From assembly GCA_017860005.1 (NCBI GenBank), contig JAFNAE010000009.1, positions 1 to 45,181 on the forward strand: DNA of 45,181 nt, written 5' to 3'. Below the pieces are notes generated by a model that was not told where the DNA came from, did no database searches, and saw nothing but the letters and a program-made list of their open reading frames with translations. Within the stretch, counting starts at the first letter, position 1; every line of letters begins with the position of its first letter. The DNA is from Acidobacteriota bacterium. GTDB lineage: Bacteria; Acidobacteriota; Thermoanaerobaculia; Multivoradales; JAGPDF01. A program made the translations under genes and the position numbers. Below are positions 17,196-28,078 of this stretch, one piece after another.

Positions 17196-17286
17196 CGGGT
17201 CTCGCGTCGGGCTTCGGCGTGCCCGGGGAACCCCACGGTCGATCTCATCCTGATGGCGTGGGCGCCGAAGCCCGACGCGAGCCCCG
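17196..17286. repeat. Long intergenic inverted repeat (24-bp arms, one mismatch)
   Basis: CTCGCGTCGGGCTTCGGCG (17201-17219) is the exact reverse complement of CGCCGAAGCCCGACGCGAG (17263-17281); arms extend further outward to 17196/17286 with one mismatch; 43-nt spacer. Confidence 0.8.
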
Positions 17287-17399
17287 TCCCCACCGCCCTC
17301 GGTACAGTGGGGCCCACGTCTCGCGGATCGTCCCCGAGGTCGCCGCACCCTTTTCGTCGTCTTTCCCTCTATGGGAGTCTTGGGCTTCGGACTTCACCC

Positions 17400-18122
17400 A
17401 TGAAGGCGCGTTCGCCCCGACGGTTCCTGCGCTGGCTGCTTCTCGTGGCCGCCCTGTCGCTCGCGGCCTTCGCGCTCCACGCGTGGCTGACCTGGCCGGA
17501 CGTGGCGGCGCTGGCGCGCGAGGACCCGGCAACGACCGCCTTCGTCGAGCGCTGGCGCGCGCGCGAGCGCGCGGCGGGGAGGCGCGGCGAGGCCGGGCCG
17601 CGCTTCGTCGCCTACGGGCGCATCTCGAACGAGCTGAAGCTCGCGGTCGTGGTGGCCGAGGACATCGACTTCTTCTCGCATCGCGGCTTCGCCACGACCG
17701 AGATGAAGCGCGCGCTGGAGAAGGCCTGGGAGGAGAAGGAGGCGCCGCGCGGAGCCTCGACGATCACGCAGCAGCTGGCCAAGAACCTCTGGTTGTCGCC
17801 GACGCGCAATCCCCTGCGCAAGCTCAAGGAGGCCGCGCTCACGCGCCAGCTCGAGCGCCACCTCCCGAAGCGCCGCATCCTCGAGCTCTATCTCAACGTG
17901 GTCGAGTTCGGGCCCGGGGTCTGGGGCTGCGAGAACGCCGCCCGGCGCTACTTCGGGAAGCCGGCGTCGAGCCTGGGCGAGCGCGAGGCGGCCCAGCTCG
18001 CGGCCGCCCTGCCGCGCCCCTCGACCTGGCACCCGGGGGCCGGCGGCCGCGGCTACGCCCGCCACGTCGAGCGCATCCTCGCCCGCATGCGCGGCTCCGC
18101 CTGGGTTCGCCGGGAGCTCTAG
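17400..18122 (+). CDS. mtgA: Monofunctional biosynthetic peptidoglycan transglycosylase
   Basis: VVVAEDIDFFSHRGFATTEMKRALEKAWEEKEAPRGASTITQQLAKNLWLSPTRNPLRKLKEAALTRQLERHLPKRRILELYLNVVEFGPGVWGCENAARRYFGK: GT51 signature. Confidence 0.95.
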   Translation: MKARSPRRFLRWLLLVAALSLAAFALHAWLTWPDVAALAREDPATTAFVERWRARERAAGRRGEAGPRFVAYGRISNELKLAVVVAEDIDFFSHRGFATTEMKRALEKAWEEKEAPRGASTITQQLAKNLWLSPTRNPLRKLKEAALTRQLERHLPKRRILELYLNVVEFGPGVWGCENAARRYFGKPASSLGEREAAQLAAALPRPSTWHPGAGGRGYARHVERILARMRGSAWVRREL

Positions 18123-18228
18123 GCACCCCCGGACGCGCCGGCCCGCTTGGCCCGGCGTGGCGGACCGTGGCACGATCCGGCGCACTATCCGTCGAGACGA
18201 GACCGAGTCCGGTCTCCGGAGGTGTGCG

Positions 18229-19695
18229 ATGTCCAGGTCCTGGATCGCGTCGTTGGCTGTTTCCCTGTTCGTCCTCGCCGTTGCGCAGCCGTCCTGGGCC
18301 GCGCGCGAGATCTCGGTCCTCCGCCTGGCGGCGGAGGCGGGCTCGCTCGCGGTCGGGGAGGAGGTCCGGATCGCCGGGCTCGCCGAGCGGGACGCCCTGC
18401 GCAGCGAGGTCTTCCGCGGCACGCGCTTCGAGGTCTTCACGCCCGACGCGAAGGTCGTCGTCATGGACGCCGCCGGCGCCCGCGAGCAGGCGCCGCCGCG
18501 CAACGTCTATCTCAAGGGCCGGTTCGAAGACGTGGCCGGCTCGCGCGTGCTGCTCTCCGTGCTCGAGAGCGGCGGCGTGCGCGGCATCGCCACCGACTGG
18601 CGCGGGGCGGCGCTCATCCTGCCCGCGCCGGGCGAAGGCGCGGGCCTGGAGGTGCGCAGGATCGACGCCGCCCGGCTCCCGAGCCGGCCGTTCGCGTGCG
18701 ACAACGCCGCGCTCGGCCCCCGGCGCGGTCCGGCGCAGGCCCTCCTGGCGCCCGCGCCGGCGCTCGCCGCCGAGGCGCCTTCCACGCCGCCGCCGCCGCA
18801 CACCGCGCGGGTGGCGGTCGAGACCGACTTCGAGTTCTTCTCGCTGTTCGGCAACGCGCAGGACGCGACCAACTACGTCGCCGACGTGATCGCCTATCTC
18901 TCGCTCCTCTACGAGGACGAGGTCGGCACCGCGATCTCGCTGCCCTACCTGCGGCTGTGGAGCACCGCCGCGGATCCCTGGAATCAGACCAGCACCATCT
19001 GCAACCTGCTCGACTTCGGCAAGGTCTGGAACGACACGCAGGCGGCGGTGTCGCGCACCATCGTCCACATGATGAGCGGCAAGAACAACGGCGGCGGCGT
19101 GGCCTGGATCGGCGTGCTCTGCCAGGCAGCCTTCAACTACGACGCGACCGGCGCCGGGTGCACGTTCACGGGGACCTCCAACTACGGCGGCCACTACGGC
19201 TACACCGGTACGATGGACGGAGACTTCCTCTACGAGAGCCCCGGGGTGCTCTGGGACGTCGTCGCCACCGCGCACGAGATCGGGCACAACTTCGACTCGC
19301 CGCACACCCACTGCTACGGCAACGTCGGCGGCAACCCCAATCCGGTGGACGGCTGCTACAACGGCCAGTGCGGCGGCTCGGGCTGCTACTGCGGCTCCCA
19401 GGGCCCGCCCGGCCCGGGCACCGTGATCGGCGGCACGCTCGGCACCGGGGCGGGCACGGTGATGAGCTACTGCCACCTGCTCTCGGGCGGCTTCTCGAAC
19501 GTGACCTTCACCTTCGGCGAGGGCCATCCGTTCGGCGTGCTCGCCAGCCGGGTGCCGGACCAGATGATGGCCCACGTGGCGTCCGTGTCGGGCTCCAACC
19601 CGTCCTGCCTCGCCTTCGTGCCGGGCACGAGCGTCATCTTCCGGGACGGCGTCGACCAGGGGACGACCGCCAACTGGAGCGTCGTCGCGCCCTGA
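18229..19695 (+). CDS. Secreted M12-like (reprolysin-type) zinc metalloprotease
   Basis: Signal MSRSWIASLAVSLFVLAVAQPSWA; zinc site VVATAHEIGHNFDSPHTHCYG; Met-turn-like GTVMSYCHLLSGG; C-terminal IFRDGVDQGTTANWSVVAP. Confidence 0.85.
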   Translation: MSRSWIASLAVSLFVLAVAQPSWAAREISVLRLAAEAGSLAVGEEVRIAGLAERDALRSEVFRGTRFEVFTPDAKVVVMDAAGAREQAPPRNVYLKGRFEDVAGSRVLLSVLESGGVRGIATDWRGAALILPAPGEGAGLEVRRIDAARLPSRPFACDNAALGPRRGPAQALLAPAPALAAEAPSTPPPPHTARVAVETDFEFFSLFGNAQDATNYVADVIAYLSLLYEDEVGTAISLPYLRLWSTAADPWNQTSTICNLLDFGKVWNDTQAAVSRTIVHMMSGKNNGGGVAWIGVLCQAAFNYDATGAGCTFTGTSNYGGHYGYTGTMDGDFLYESPGVLWDVVATAHEIGHNFDSPHTHCYGNVGGNPNPVDGCYNGQCGGSGCYCGSQGPPGPGTVIGGTLGTGAGTVMSYCHLLSGGFSNVTFTFGEGHPFGVLASRVPDQMMAHVASVSGSNPSCLAFVPGTSVIFRDGVDQGTTANWSVVAP

Positions 19696-19741
19696 CGGCG
19701 CGGCCGGTGCGGGGTCGCCGTTGGGTGACCAGGCGCCGCGC

Positions 19742-19770
19742 TTGACAGCCGCAGGACGCTCTGGTCTCAT
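19742..19770 (+). promoter_or_regulatory. Candidate sigma70-like promoter for the aro-trp operon
   Basis: TTGACA (19742-19747), 17-bp spacer, TCTCAT (19765-19770); -10 match is weak. Confidence 0.35.
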
Positions 19771-19928
19771 GCCCCGCACGATGACGCGACCGGCCACGAT
19801 CCGCACGCCCGATCCGGGCACCTGCTGGCGTGGCCGCGCCCAGCACCGCTTGAGCTGACGGCCGGAGCCTGCCGCTCCGGCCCGACGGGCCCGGGGCGAG
19901 ACGCGATTCCATCCGCCGTCGAAGCGCC

Positions 19929-19967
19929 GACCTCCTTCGGGCCCACCGGGGGAGGTCTTTCGGTTTC
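19929..19967 (+). terminator. Terminator/attenuator-like hairpin immediately before aroDE
   Basis: GACCTCC-TTCGG-GCCCA-CCGGG-GGAGGTC (12-bp stem including two G-U pairs) followed by TTTCGGTTTC and then the aroDE ATG at 19968. Confidence 0.6.
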
Positions 19968-21473
19968 ATGGACCCGAGATCTAGCGATTCACCCGCGCGC
20001 GCGACGCTGATCGCGACCGTGACCGAGCCGGCGGCGCTCGAGCCGGCCGCGCTCGAGCGGCTCGCGGTGGAAGCGGACTGGCTCGAGGTGCGCGCGGACC
20101 TGGTCGGGGACGTCGATCCCGGGGTCCTGCGCGCGAGCTTCGCGGGGCGCCTCCTCTACACCCTGCGCAGCCGCGCCGAGGGCGGTGCGTTCGCGGGCCG
20201 CGGCGAGGCGCGGCGGCGCCGGATCTCGGCGGCCGCCGGCGGCTACGACCTGGTCGACCTCGAGGCCGACCGCGACCTCGCCTCCGAGCTGCTCGAATCG
20301 ATCCCGCCGGAGCGGCGGCTGGTCTCCTGGCACGGCCCGGCCACCGACCTGGCCGGCCTGCGCTCGCGCTTCCTGCACCTGACCCGGGTCCCGGCCGCGT
20401 TCTACAAGCTGGTGCCGCGCGCCGATCACCCGGGCGAGGAGATGGTCCCGCTCGAGCTGCTCGCCGAGCTCGGACGGCGCGACGTGGCGGCCTTCGCCGG
20501 CGGCGAGATCGGCTTCTGGACGCGCCTGCTCGCGCCGCGGCTGGGCGCGCCCCTGGTCTACGGCGCCGCCGGAGCGCGCGCGGCGGCGCCGGGCCAGCCG
20601 ACGCTCGAGCGCCTGCGGCGCGACTACGGCCTGCCCGAGCTTGCGCCGGTCGAGCGCCTGTTCGGGATCGTCGGCTCGCCGGCGCTCGCCTCGCTCTCGC
20701 CGCGGCTGCACAACGCCGCCTACCGCGCGCTCGGCCTGCCGGCCCTCTATGTGCCGTTCGAGGCGCCGCAGTTCGGGGACTTCTGGCTGGAGATCGTCGA
20801 GAGCGAGGCCCCTGCGGCGCTCGGATTCCCGCTCGGCGGCCTGTCGGTGACCACGCCGCACAAGGACGTGGCGTTCGCGGTCGCGGGCGCCACCAGCCCG
20901 CTCGCCAACCGCCTCCAGGCCGCCAACACGCTGACCCTGCGCGACGGCGTCTGGGAAGGCGAGTCGACCGACGCAGAGGGGGTCGTGGCGGCGCTCGCGG
21001 CGCGCGGCATCGAGGCGCGCGGGCGCCGCGCAGCGGTGGTGGGGTGCGGCGGTGCCGGGCGCGCGGCCGCGCTCGGCCTGTCGCTCGCCGGAGCGCAGGT
21101 GTCGATCGTCAATCGCGGCAGCGAGCGCGGGCTCGCGGCGGCGCGCGCCCTGGGCCTGCCCTTCGTGCCCCTGGCCGAGCTCGACGTCGAGCCCTACCGC
21201 CTGATCGTGCACGCGACGCCGCTCGGCCGCGGTGCCGCCGACGAGCTGCCACTGCCGGTGGCGAGACTGGCGCCGGGCACCGCGGTGGTCGACCTCGTCT
21301 ACGGCGAGGCCCCGACGCGCCTGGTCGAGGAGGCGCGCCGGCGCGGCCTGGTGGCGGTCGACGGGCGCGAGGTGCTCCTGCGCCAGGCGGCGCCCCAGTT
21401 CCTGGCCATGACCGGCCGGGCGCTCCCGCTCGACGTGGCGGCGGGCGCGCTCGGGCTCGAGGTCGTACCATGA
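19968..21473 (+). CDS. aroDE: Bifunctional type I 3-dehydroquinate dehydratase / shikimate dehydrogenase fusion
   Basis: AroD part: WLEVRADLVGD...LVSWHG...FYKLVPRADHPGEE; AroE part: LFGIVGSPALASLSPRLHNAAYRALGLPALYVPFE...GGLSVTTPHKDVAF...AANTL...VVGCGGAGRAAALGLSLAG. Confidence 0.93.
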   Translation: MDPRSSDSPARATLIATVTEPAALEPAALERLAVEADWLEVRADLVGDVDPGVLRASFAGRLLYTLRSRAEGGAFAGRGEARRRRISAAAGGYDLVDLEADRDLASELLESIPPERRLVSWHGPATDLAGLRSRFLHLTRVPAAFYKLVPRADHPGEEMVPLELLAELGRRDVAAFAGGEIGFWTRLLAPRLGAPLVYGAAGARAAAPGQPTLERLRRDYGLPELAPVERLFGIVGSPALASLSPRLHNAAYRALGLPALYVPFEAPQFGDFWLEIVESEAPAALGFPLGGLSVTTPHKDVAFAVAGATSPLANRLQAANTLTLRDGVWEGESTDAEGVVAALAARGIEARGRRAAVVGCGGAGRAAALGLSLAGAQVSIVNRGSERGLAAARALGLPFVPLAELDVEPYRLIVHATPLGRGAADELPLPVARLAPGTAVVDLVYGEAPTRLVEEARRRGLVAVDGREVLLRQAAPQFLAMTGRALPLDVAAGALGLEVVP

Positions 21474-22905
21474 GCGAGCCGCGACCCGTCGTACCGCGCG
21501 TGCGCGAGTTGCTCGCGGAGACGCTCACGCCGTTGGCCGCCTACCAGCGCCTGGCCGGGATCTCGCCGGTGCGCTTCCTGTTCGAGAGCGTGACCGGGGG
21601 CGAGCGCGTGGCGCGCTTCAGCTTCCTCGGCGCCGGCCCGCGCGCGCTCCTGCGCCTGGCTCCGGACGCGCTCGAGATCGAGCGCGGCGGCGTGCGCGAG
21701 CGGATCCCCGGGCCGCCGCTCGAGGCCCTGAGAGCGCAGGTCTCGGGCTTCGCGGCGGCGCGCGGGCCGGTGCCCTTCTCCGGTGGCTTCGTGGGCACCT
21801 TCGGCTTCGACCTCGTGCGCCTGATCGAGCGCCTCCCGGGCCGGCCGCCCGACCCCTGGCGGCTGCCGGTGGCGGTGCTCGGCCTGTTCGACGCCGTGGT
21901 CGCCTTCGACCACGCCGAGCAGAAGCTGCTGCTGATCGCCAACGAGATCGAGGGCGAGACCGGCGCCGGCGACGCCGAGGCGGCGCTCGACCGGCTCGAG
22001 GCGGCGTTGTCGAGCCCGTTGCCGGCGCGCGCGGTGCGCCTGCCCGAGCGGCCGCCGCCGCCCGTCGCGCCGGACTCGGTGAGCCTCTCCGGCGAGGCCT
22101 TCCAGCACGCGGTGCGCGTCGCCAAGGAGCACATCGCGGCGGGCGACATCTTCCAGGTCGTCCTCGCGCGCCGTGCGACGAAGCGCACCGCGGCCTCGCC
22201 GGTAGCGCTCTATCGCGCCCTGCGCCGGATCAACCCGAGCCCCTACATGGTCCTGCTCGAGCTGCCCGAGGGGGCGCTGGTCGGCGCCTCGCCCGAGGCC
22301 CTGGTGCGCAAGGACGGCGCGCGCGTGACGACGCGCCCGATCGCAGGCACCCGCCGGCGTGGCGCCGACGCCGCCGCAGACGAGCGGCTCGCCGCGGAGC
22401 TGCTCGCCGATCCCAAGGAGCGCGCCGAGCACGTCATGCTGGTCGACCTCGGCCGCAACGACCTCGGCCGGGTCTGCCGCCCGGGCAGCGTGCGCGTCGC
22501 CTCGTTCCTCGAAATCGAGCGCTACAGCCACGTGCTGCACCTGGTCTCCGCGGTCGAGGGCGAGCTCGCGCCCGGGCGCGACGCGCTCGACACGCTGCTC
22601 GCCGCTTTCCCGGCCGGCACCGTCTCGGGCGCGCCCAAGCTGCGCGCGATCGAGATCCTGGACGCGCTCGAGCCCGAGGCGCGCGGCTTCTACGCGGGCG
22701 CCACCGGTTACCTGTCCTTCGCCGGCGACCTCGACACCTGCATCACGATCCGCACCCTGTTCGCGCACGCGGGCGAGGTGGCGGTGACCGCCGGCGCGGG
22801 CATCGTCGCCGACTCGGACCCCGCGCTCGAGCTCCAGGAGACCGAGAACAAGGCGGCCGCGCTGCTGGCCGCCGTGGCGCTCGCCGAGGAGCTGGAGGCG
22901 CGCGC

Positions 22906-22909
<4 letters not shown>
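21470..22909 (+). CDS. trpE: Anthranilate synthase component I
   Basis: ATG at 21470 overlaps the aroDE stop (ATGA). ...AKEHIAAGDIFQVVLARR...RRINPSPYMVLLELPEGALVGASPEALVRKDGARVTTRPIAGTRRRG...HVMLVDLGRNDLGRV...AFPAGTVSGAPKLRAIEI. Confidence 0.96.
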
Positions 22910-23492
<583 letters not shown>

Positions 23493-23496
<4 letters not shown>

Positions 23497-24500
23497 GCGA
23501 ATCGGCGATCCTGGCCCGGCTGATCGCGCGCGAGGACCTCGCGGGCGCCGAGGTCGAGGCGCTGATCGGCCGCATCGTCGACGGGCGCGTTCCCGACTCG
23601 CTGGTCGCCGCCCTGCTCGCGGCGCTCGCCACCAAGGGCGAGACCGCCGGCGAGATCGCGGGCGCGGCGCGCGCCCTGCGCGCGCGCGTGCGCGCGGTTT
23701 CGCACCGTTGCTCACGGGTTCTCGACACCTGCGGCACCGGCGGCGACGGCCGCGGCACCTTCAACGTCTCGACCGCGGCGGCGTTCGTCGCCGCTGCCGG
23801 CGGCGCGGTGGTGGCCAAGCACGGCAACCGCGCGATCTCCTCACGCTCGGGCAGCGCCGACGTGCTGGCCGCGCTGGGCGTCGCGATCGAGGTCGAGCCC
23901 GAGGTCTCGGCGCGCCAGCTCGAGTCGCTCGGGCTGGCCTTCCTGTTCGCGCCCCTCCACCATCCCGCCATGAGGGCGGTGGCGCCGGTGCGCCGCGCGC
24001 TCGGCGTGCGCACGGTGTTCAACCTGCTCGGTCCGCTCTCCAACCCGGCGGGCGCGCGCCGCCAGCTGCTGGGCGTCTACGCCGCCGACCGGGTCGAGCC
24101 GGTGGCGCGCGTGCTCGCCGAGCTGGGCAGCGAGCACGCGCTGGTCGTGCACGGCCGCGACGGCCTGGACGAGATCACCACCACGGCCCCGACCCTGGTC
24201 GCCGAGGTGCGGGCCGACGGCATCCGCAGCTACGAGATTGCGCCCGCCGACCTCGGCCTCCCCGTGGCGCGCCTCGACCAGCTCGCCGGCGGCACGCCCG
24301 AGGAGAACGCGCGCCGCCTGGAGCAGGTGCTCGAGGGCGGCCATGGCGCGCTCGGCGACCTGGTGGCCGCCAACGCCGGCGCCGCGCTCTACGTCGCAGG
24401 CCTGGCGCCGACCCTGCGCGCGGGCGTCGACGGTGCGCGCGCCATCCTCGCCTCCGGCGCGGCGCGCGACCGGCTCGAGCAGCTGAGGTCGTTCCGGTGA
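23493..24500 (+). CDS. trpD: Anthranilate phosphoribosyltransferase
   Basis: Likely TTG start overlapping the trpG stop (TTGA). DTCGTGGDGRGTFNVSTAAAFVAAAGGAVVAKHGNRAISSRSGSADVLAALG...VFNLLGPLSNPAGA. Confidence 0.94.
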
Positions 24501-24516
24501 GCGGCCGGGAGCCTGC

Positions 24517-25305
24517 GTGACGGTGCCGGACGTGCTCTCGCGCATCGTCGAGGCGCGGCGCCGGCGCTACGCGCCGGCCGCGGGCGGCGAGCTCGCCGCG
24601 CCCCTGGCGCGGGAGCGCGCGGCCGTGCTTCCCCCCACCCATCCCTTCCTGGCCGCGCTCGCGGCGCGCGCCGGACGGGCGGCGATCGCGGAGGTCAAGA
24701 TGGGGTCGCCGCGGCTGGGCTCGCTCGCCGGGCGCTTCGATCCCCTCCGGCAGGCCGCCGCCTACGCCGCCGCGGGCGCCGCCGCGCTCTCGGTCGTGGT
24801 CGAGCCCGACTTCTTCTTCGGCTCGTGGGAGCTGCTCGCGCGCTGCCGGGCGGCGAGCGGCCTGCCCGCGATCGCCAAGGACTTCGTGGTCTCGGAGCGG
24901 CAGCTCGACCAGGCGCGCGAAGCGGGTGCCTCGGCGATCCTGCTCGTCGGCGCGCTCTACTCCGGCGACGAGCTCGGGGCCTGGGCGGGCGCGGCGCGCG
25001 AGCGCGGCCTGGCGCCCCTGGTCGAGCTCCACGACGAGGCCGACCTCGCCCGGCTCGCCGGCGCCGCCTGGGAGCTGGTCGGGGTCAACCACCGCGACCT
25101 GCGCACCTTCGAAGTGGACTTCGAGCGCGGCGCGCTCCTGGCGCCGCGCCTGCCGGCCGGCGCGCTCAAGGTCGCGGAGAGCGGCATCGCCCGGCGCGCC
25201 GACGTCGAGCGCCTCGCCGCGGCCGGCTTCGACGCCTTCCTGGTGGGCGAGAGCCTGCTGCTCGCCGAAGATCCGGGCGCCAGGCTCGGGGAGCTGTTCG
25301 GATGA
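24517..25305 (+). CDS. trpC: Indole-3-glycerol phosphate synthase
   Basis: IAEVKMGSPRLGSLAGRFDPLRQAAAYAAAGAAALSVVVEPDFFFGSWELL...IAKDFVVSERQLDQAREAGASAILLV...LVGVNHRDLRTFEVD...AESGIARRADVERL. Confidence 0.95.
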   Translation: MTVPDVLSRIVEARRRRYAPAAGGELAAPLARERAAVLPPTHPFLAALAARAGRAAIAEVKMGSPRLGSLAGRFDPLRQAAAYAAAGAAALSVVVEPDFFFGSWELLARCRAASGLPAIAKDFVVSERQLDQAREAGASAILLVGALYSGDELGAWAGAARERGLAPLVELHDEADLARLAGAAWELVGVNHRDLRTFEVDFERGALLAPRLPAGALKVAESGIARRADVERLAAAGFDAFLVGESLLLAEDPGARLGELFG

Positions 25306-26039
25306 CCGGCGCGATCCACCCGCGGCCCACGGTCAAGATCTGCGGCGTCACGCGCCCGGAGGACGCCGCGCTGGCGGCCCGGCTGGGCGCCGACCTGATC
25401 GGGATCAACTTCTGGCCGCGCTCGCCGCGCTGGGTGGCCGACCCGATCCGGGCACGGGAGATCGTCGCCGCGGCGCGCGCGACGAGCGCGCCGGTCGGGG
25501 CCGTCCGGGTCGTGGGCGTGTTCGTGAACGAGGCGCCCGCAGCCATCGAGGAGCGGATCGAGTCGGCCGGGCTCGACCTCGTGCAGCTCCACGGCGACGA
25601 GCCGGACGAGCTGCTCGACCGCTTCGCCCCGCGCGCGCTGCGGGCGCTCCGGGCCCGAGCGGCGGGCGCGGCGCCGGTGGCTTCCGGCGGCGCCGAGGTA
25701 CCGGAGAGCCACGACCGGAACGGCCCGCACCCCCTTCAATGGCAGTCGTTCGAACCGGATCGCCGCCTCGTCGCCTGGATCCTCGACGCCCCCGCAGGCG
25801 CGCGCTACGGCGGCACCGGCGAGGCCTGGGACTGGTCCCAGGCGCGCGCGCTGGTGGCGGCGGCGGCCTCGCCGGTGCTGATCGCGGGCGGCCTGCGGCC
25901 CGGCCTGGCGCGCGCCGCGCTCGCGGCGTCGGGCGCGGCCGGGGTCGACGTCGCCTCCGGGGTGGAGTCGGCGCCGGGCGTGAAGGATGCTGAGAGAATG
26001 CGGCGGTTGATCGAGGAGGTGCGCGTTGAAGTGGGCTAG
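25302..26039 (+). CDS. trpF: Phosphoribosylanthranilate isomerase
   Basis: ATGA overlap with trp[36 protein letters not shown]...LVQLHGDEP...[16 protein letters not shown]...LIAGGLRPG...[20 protein letters not shown]. Confidence 0.95.
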   Translation: MTGAIHPRPTVKICGVTRPEDAALAARLGADLIGINFWPRSPRWVADPIRAREIVAAARATSAPVGAVRVVGVFVNEAPAAIEERIESAGLDLVQLHGDEPDELLDRFAPRALRALRARAAGAAPVASGGAEVPESHDRNGPHPLQWQSFEPDRRLVAWILDAPAGARYGGTGEAWDWSQARALVAAAASPVLIAGGLRPGLARAALAASGAAGVDVASGVESAPGVKDAERMRRLIEEVRVEVG

Positions 26040-27258
26040 GAACCGACGCGGGTGGCCCGACCGGGCGGGCCGGTTCGGCGGCTACGGCGGGCGTTACGTG
26101 CCGGAGACGCTGATGGCGCCGCTCGAGGAGCTCGCGCGCGCCTATGACCACGCCCGCCGCGACCGTGCCTTCAAGCGGCGCCTGGACGACCTGCTGGCGA
26201 GCTACGCGGGCCGGCCGACGCCGCTGTGGCCCGCGGAGCGGCTCTCGCACGAGGTCGGCGGCGCGCGCATCGTGCTCAAGCGCGAGGACCTGCTGCACAC
26301 CGGCGCGCACAAGCTCAACAACGCGCTCGGACAGGCGCTGCTCACGCGCGCCATGAAGAAGGACCGCGTGGTGGCCGAGACCGGGGCCGGCCAGCACGGC
26401 GTCGCCACCGCGACCGCGGCGGCGCTGCTCGGGCTCGAGGCCACGGTCTACATGGGCACCGAGGACATGCGCAGGCAGCATGTGAACGTCGAGCGCATGC
26501 GCCTGCTCGGAGCCGAGGTGGTGGGCGTGGAGTCGGGCTCGCGCACGCTCAAGGACGCCATCAACGAGGCGCTGCGCGACTGGGTGACCAACGTGCGCAC
26601 CACCCACTACCTGCTCGGCTCGGTGCTCGGCCCCGATCCCTTCCCGCGCATGGTGCGCGACTTCCAGCGCGTGATCGGCGAGGAGGCCCGCGTCCAGCTC
26701 CGGCGCCGCTACGGCCGGCGCTCACCCGACCTCGCGGTCGCCTGCGTGGGCGGCGGCTCGAACGCCATCGGCCTGTTCTCGGCCTTCCTCGGCGATCCGC
26801 ACGTGCGCCTGATCGGCGTCGAGGCGGGCGGGCGCGGCCACCGGCCCGGCGAGCACGCCGCGCGCTTCGGTGGCGGGGGAGCGGCGGTGGGAGTCCTGCA
26901 CGGGACCCGGACGCGTGTGCTCCAGGACGCGGAGGGTCAGATCGCCGCCACGCACTCGGTGTCGGCCGGCCTCGACTATCCGGCGGTGGGTCCGGAGCAC
27001 GCGGCGCTGGCCGAGCTCGGGCGCATCGAGTACACCTCGGCCACCGACCGCGAGGCGGTGGCGGCGTTCCACCTGCTCGCCGAGACCGAGGGCATCCTGC
27101 CTGCGCTCGAGAGCGCGCACGCGGTGGCCGAGGCGGTCCGGCGCGCGCGCCGCCTGTCGCGCCGCGCGCTCGTGCTGGTCAATCTCTCGGGGCGCGGCGA
27201 CAAGGACCTCGAGTCGGTGCTGGCCTACGACCGCGCGCGCGCGGAGGCCGCGCCGTGA
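26026..27258 (+). CDS. trpB: Tryptophan synthase beta chain
   Basis: [22 protein letters not shown]...[29 protein letters not shown]...[21 protein letters not shown]...[12 protein letters not shown]...[12 protein letters not shown]. Confidence 0.97.
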   Translation: MKWARNRRGWPDRAGRFGGYGGRYVPETLMAPLEELARAYDHARRDRAFKRRLDDLLASYAGRPTPLWPAERLSHEVGGARIVLKREDLLHTGAHKLNNALGQALLTRAMKKDRVVAETGAGQHGVATATAAALLGLEATVYMGTEDMRRQHVNVERMRLLGAEVVGVESGSRTLKDAINEALRDWVTNVRTTHYLLGSVLGPDPFPRMVRDFQRVIGEEARVQLRRRYGRRSPDLAVACVGGGSNAIGLFSAFLGDPHVRLIGVEAGGRGHRPGEHAARFGGGGAAVGVLHGTRTRVLQDAEGQIAATHSVSAGLDYPAVGPEHAALAELGRIEYTSATDREAVAAFHLLAETEGILPALESAHAVAEAVRRARRLSRRALVLVNLSGRGDKDLESVLAYDRARAEAAP

Positions 27259-28067
27259 GCGGACGTGGCGCGCTCGCCGCGGCCTTCGCCGCCGCGCGAC
27301 GCGAGGACCGTGCCGCCTTCGTGCCGTTCCTGATGGCGGGCGATCCCACCCTCGAAAGGACGGGCGAGCTGGTGGGCGCGCTCGCCGGCGCGGGCGCCGA
27401 CGTGATCGAGCTCGGCGTGCCGTTCTCCGACCCGATCGCCGACGGGCCGGTCAACCAGGCCGCCGCGGAGCGTGCCCTGGCGGCCGGCACCCGGCTCGCG
27501 GGTATCCTCGAGCTGGTCTCGCGGATCCGGCGGCGCGTGGAGGCGCCGATCGTGCTCTTCAGCTACTTCAACCCCATCCTGCGCTACGGCCCGGCGCGCT
27601 TCGCGGAGCACGCGTCGGCGTCGGGCGTGGACGGCCTCCTGTGCGTCGACCTGCCGCCCGAAGAGGCGGCGGCGGAGGTGCTTCCTGCCCTGCGCGCGCA
27701 GCGGCTCGACCCCGTCTTCCTGCTCGCGCCGACCTCGACCCGCGAGCGCGTCCGGGCCGTGGCGCGCGCGGGATCCGGCTTCGTCTACTACGTCTCGCGC
27801 ACCGGCGTCACGGGCGAGCGCGCGGCGCTGCCCGCCGGGCTGGCGAGCGAGGTCCGGGCGCTGCGCCGCGCGCTGGACCTGCCGGTCGCGGTGGGCTTCG
27901 GACTCTCGACTCCGGAGCAGGTCGCGGCGGTGGCGCGCGTCGCCGACGGCGCCGTGGTGGGCAGCGCGCTGGTGCGCTTCGCCGCCGAGCACGCGGGCGA
28001 GCCGGACCTGCTGCCGCTCTTCGCCCGGCGCGCGGCCCGGCTCGCCGCCGCGACCCGCCGCGGCTGA
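27255..28067 (+). CDS. trpA: Tryptophan synthase alpha chain
   Basis: GTGA overlap with trp[47 protein letters not shown]...[11 protein letters not shown]...[18 protein letters not shown]...[15 protein letters not shown]. Confidence 0.96.
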   Translation: MSGRGALAAAFAAARREDRAAFVPFLMAGDPTLERTGELVGALAGAGADVIELGVPFSDPIADGPVNQAAAERALAAGTRLAGILELVSRIRRRVEAPIVLFSYFNPILRYGPARFAEHASASGVDGLLCVDLPPEEAAAEVLPALRAQRLDPVFLLAPTSTRERVRAVARAGSGFVYYVSRTGVTGERAALPAGLASEVRALRRALDLPVAVGFGLSTPEQVAAVARVADGAVVGSALVRFAAEHAGEPDLLPLFARRAARLAAATRRG

Positions 28068-28078
28068 CCGGGGCGGGA

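Noticed and set aside
25730-25765. tRNA-like TTCGAACC string
   Set aside because: Lies within the trpF reading frame; no acceptor stem or cloverleaf can be formed around it.
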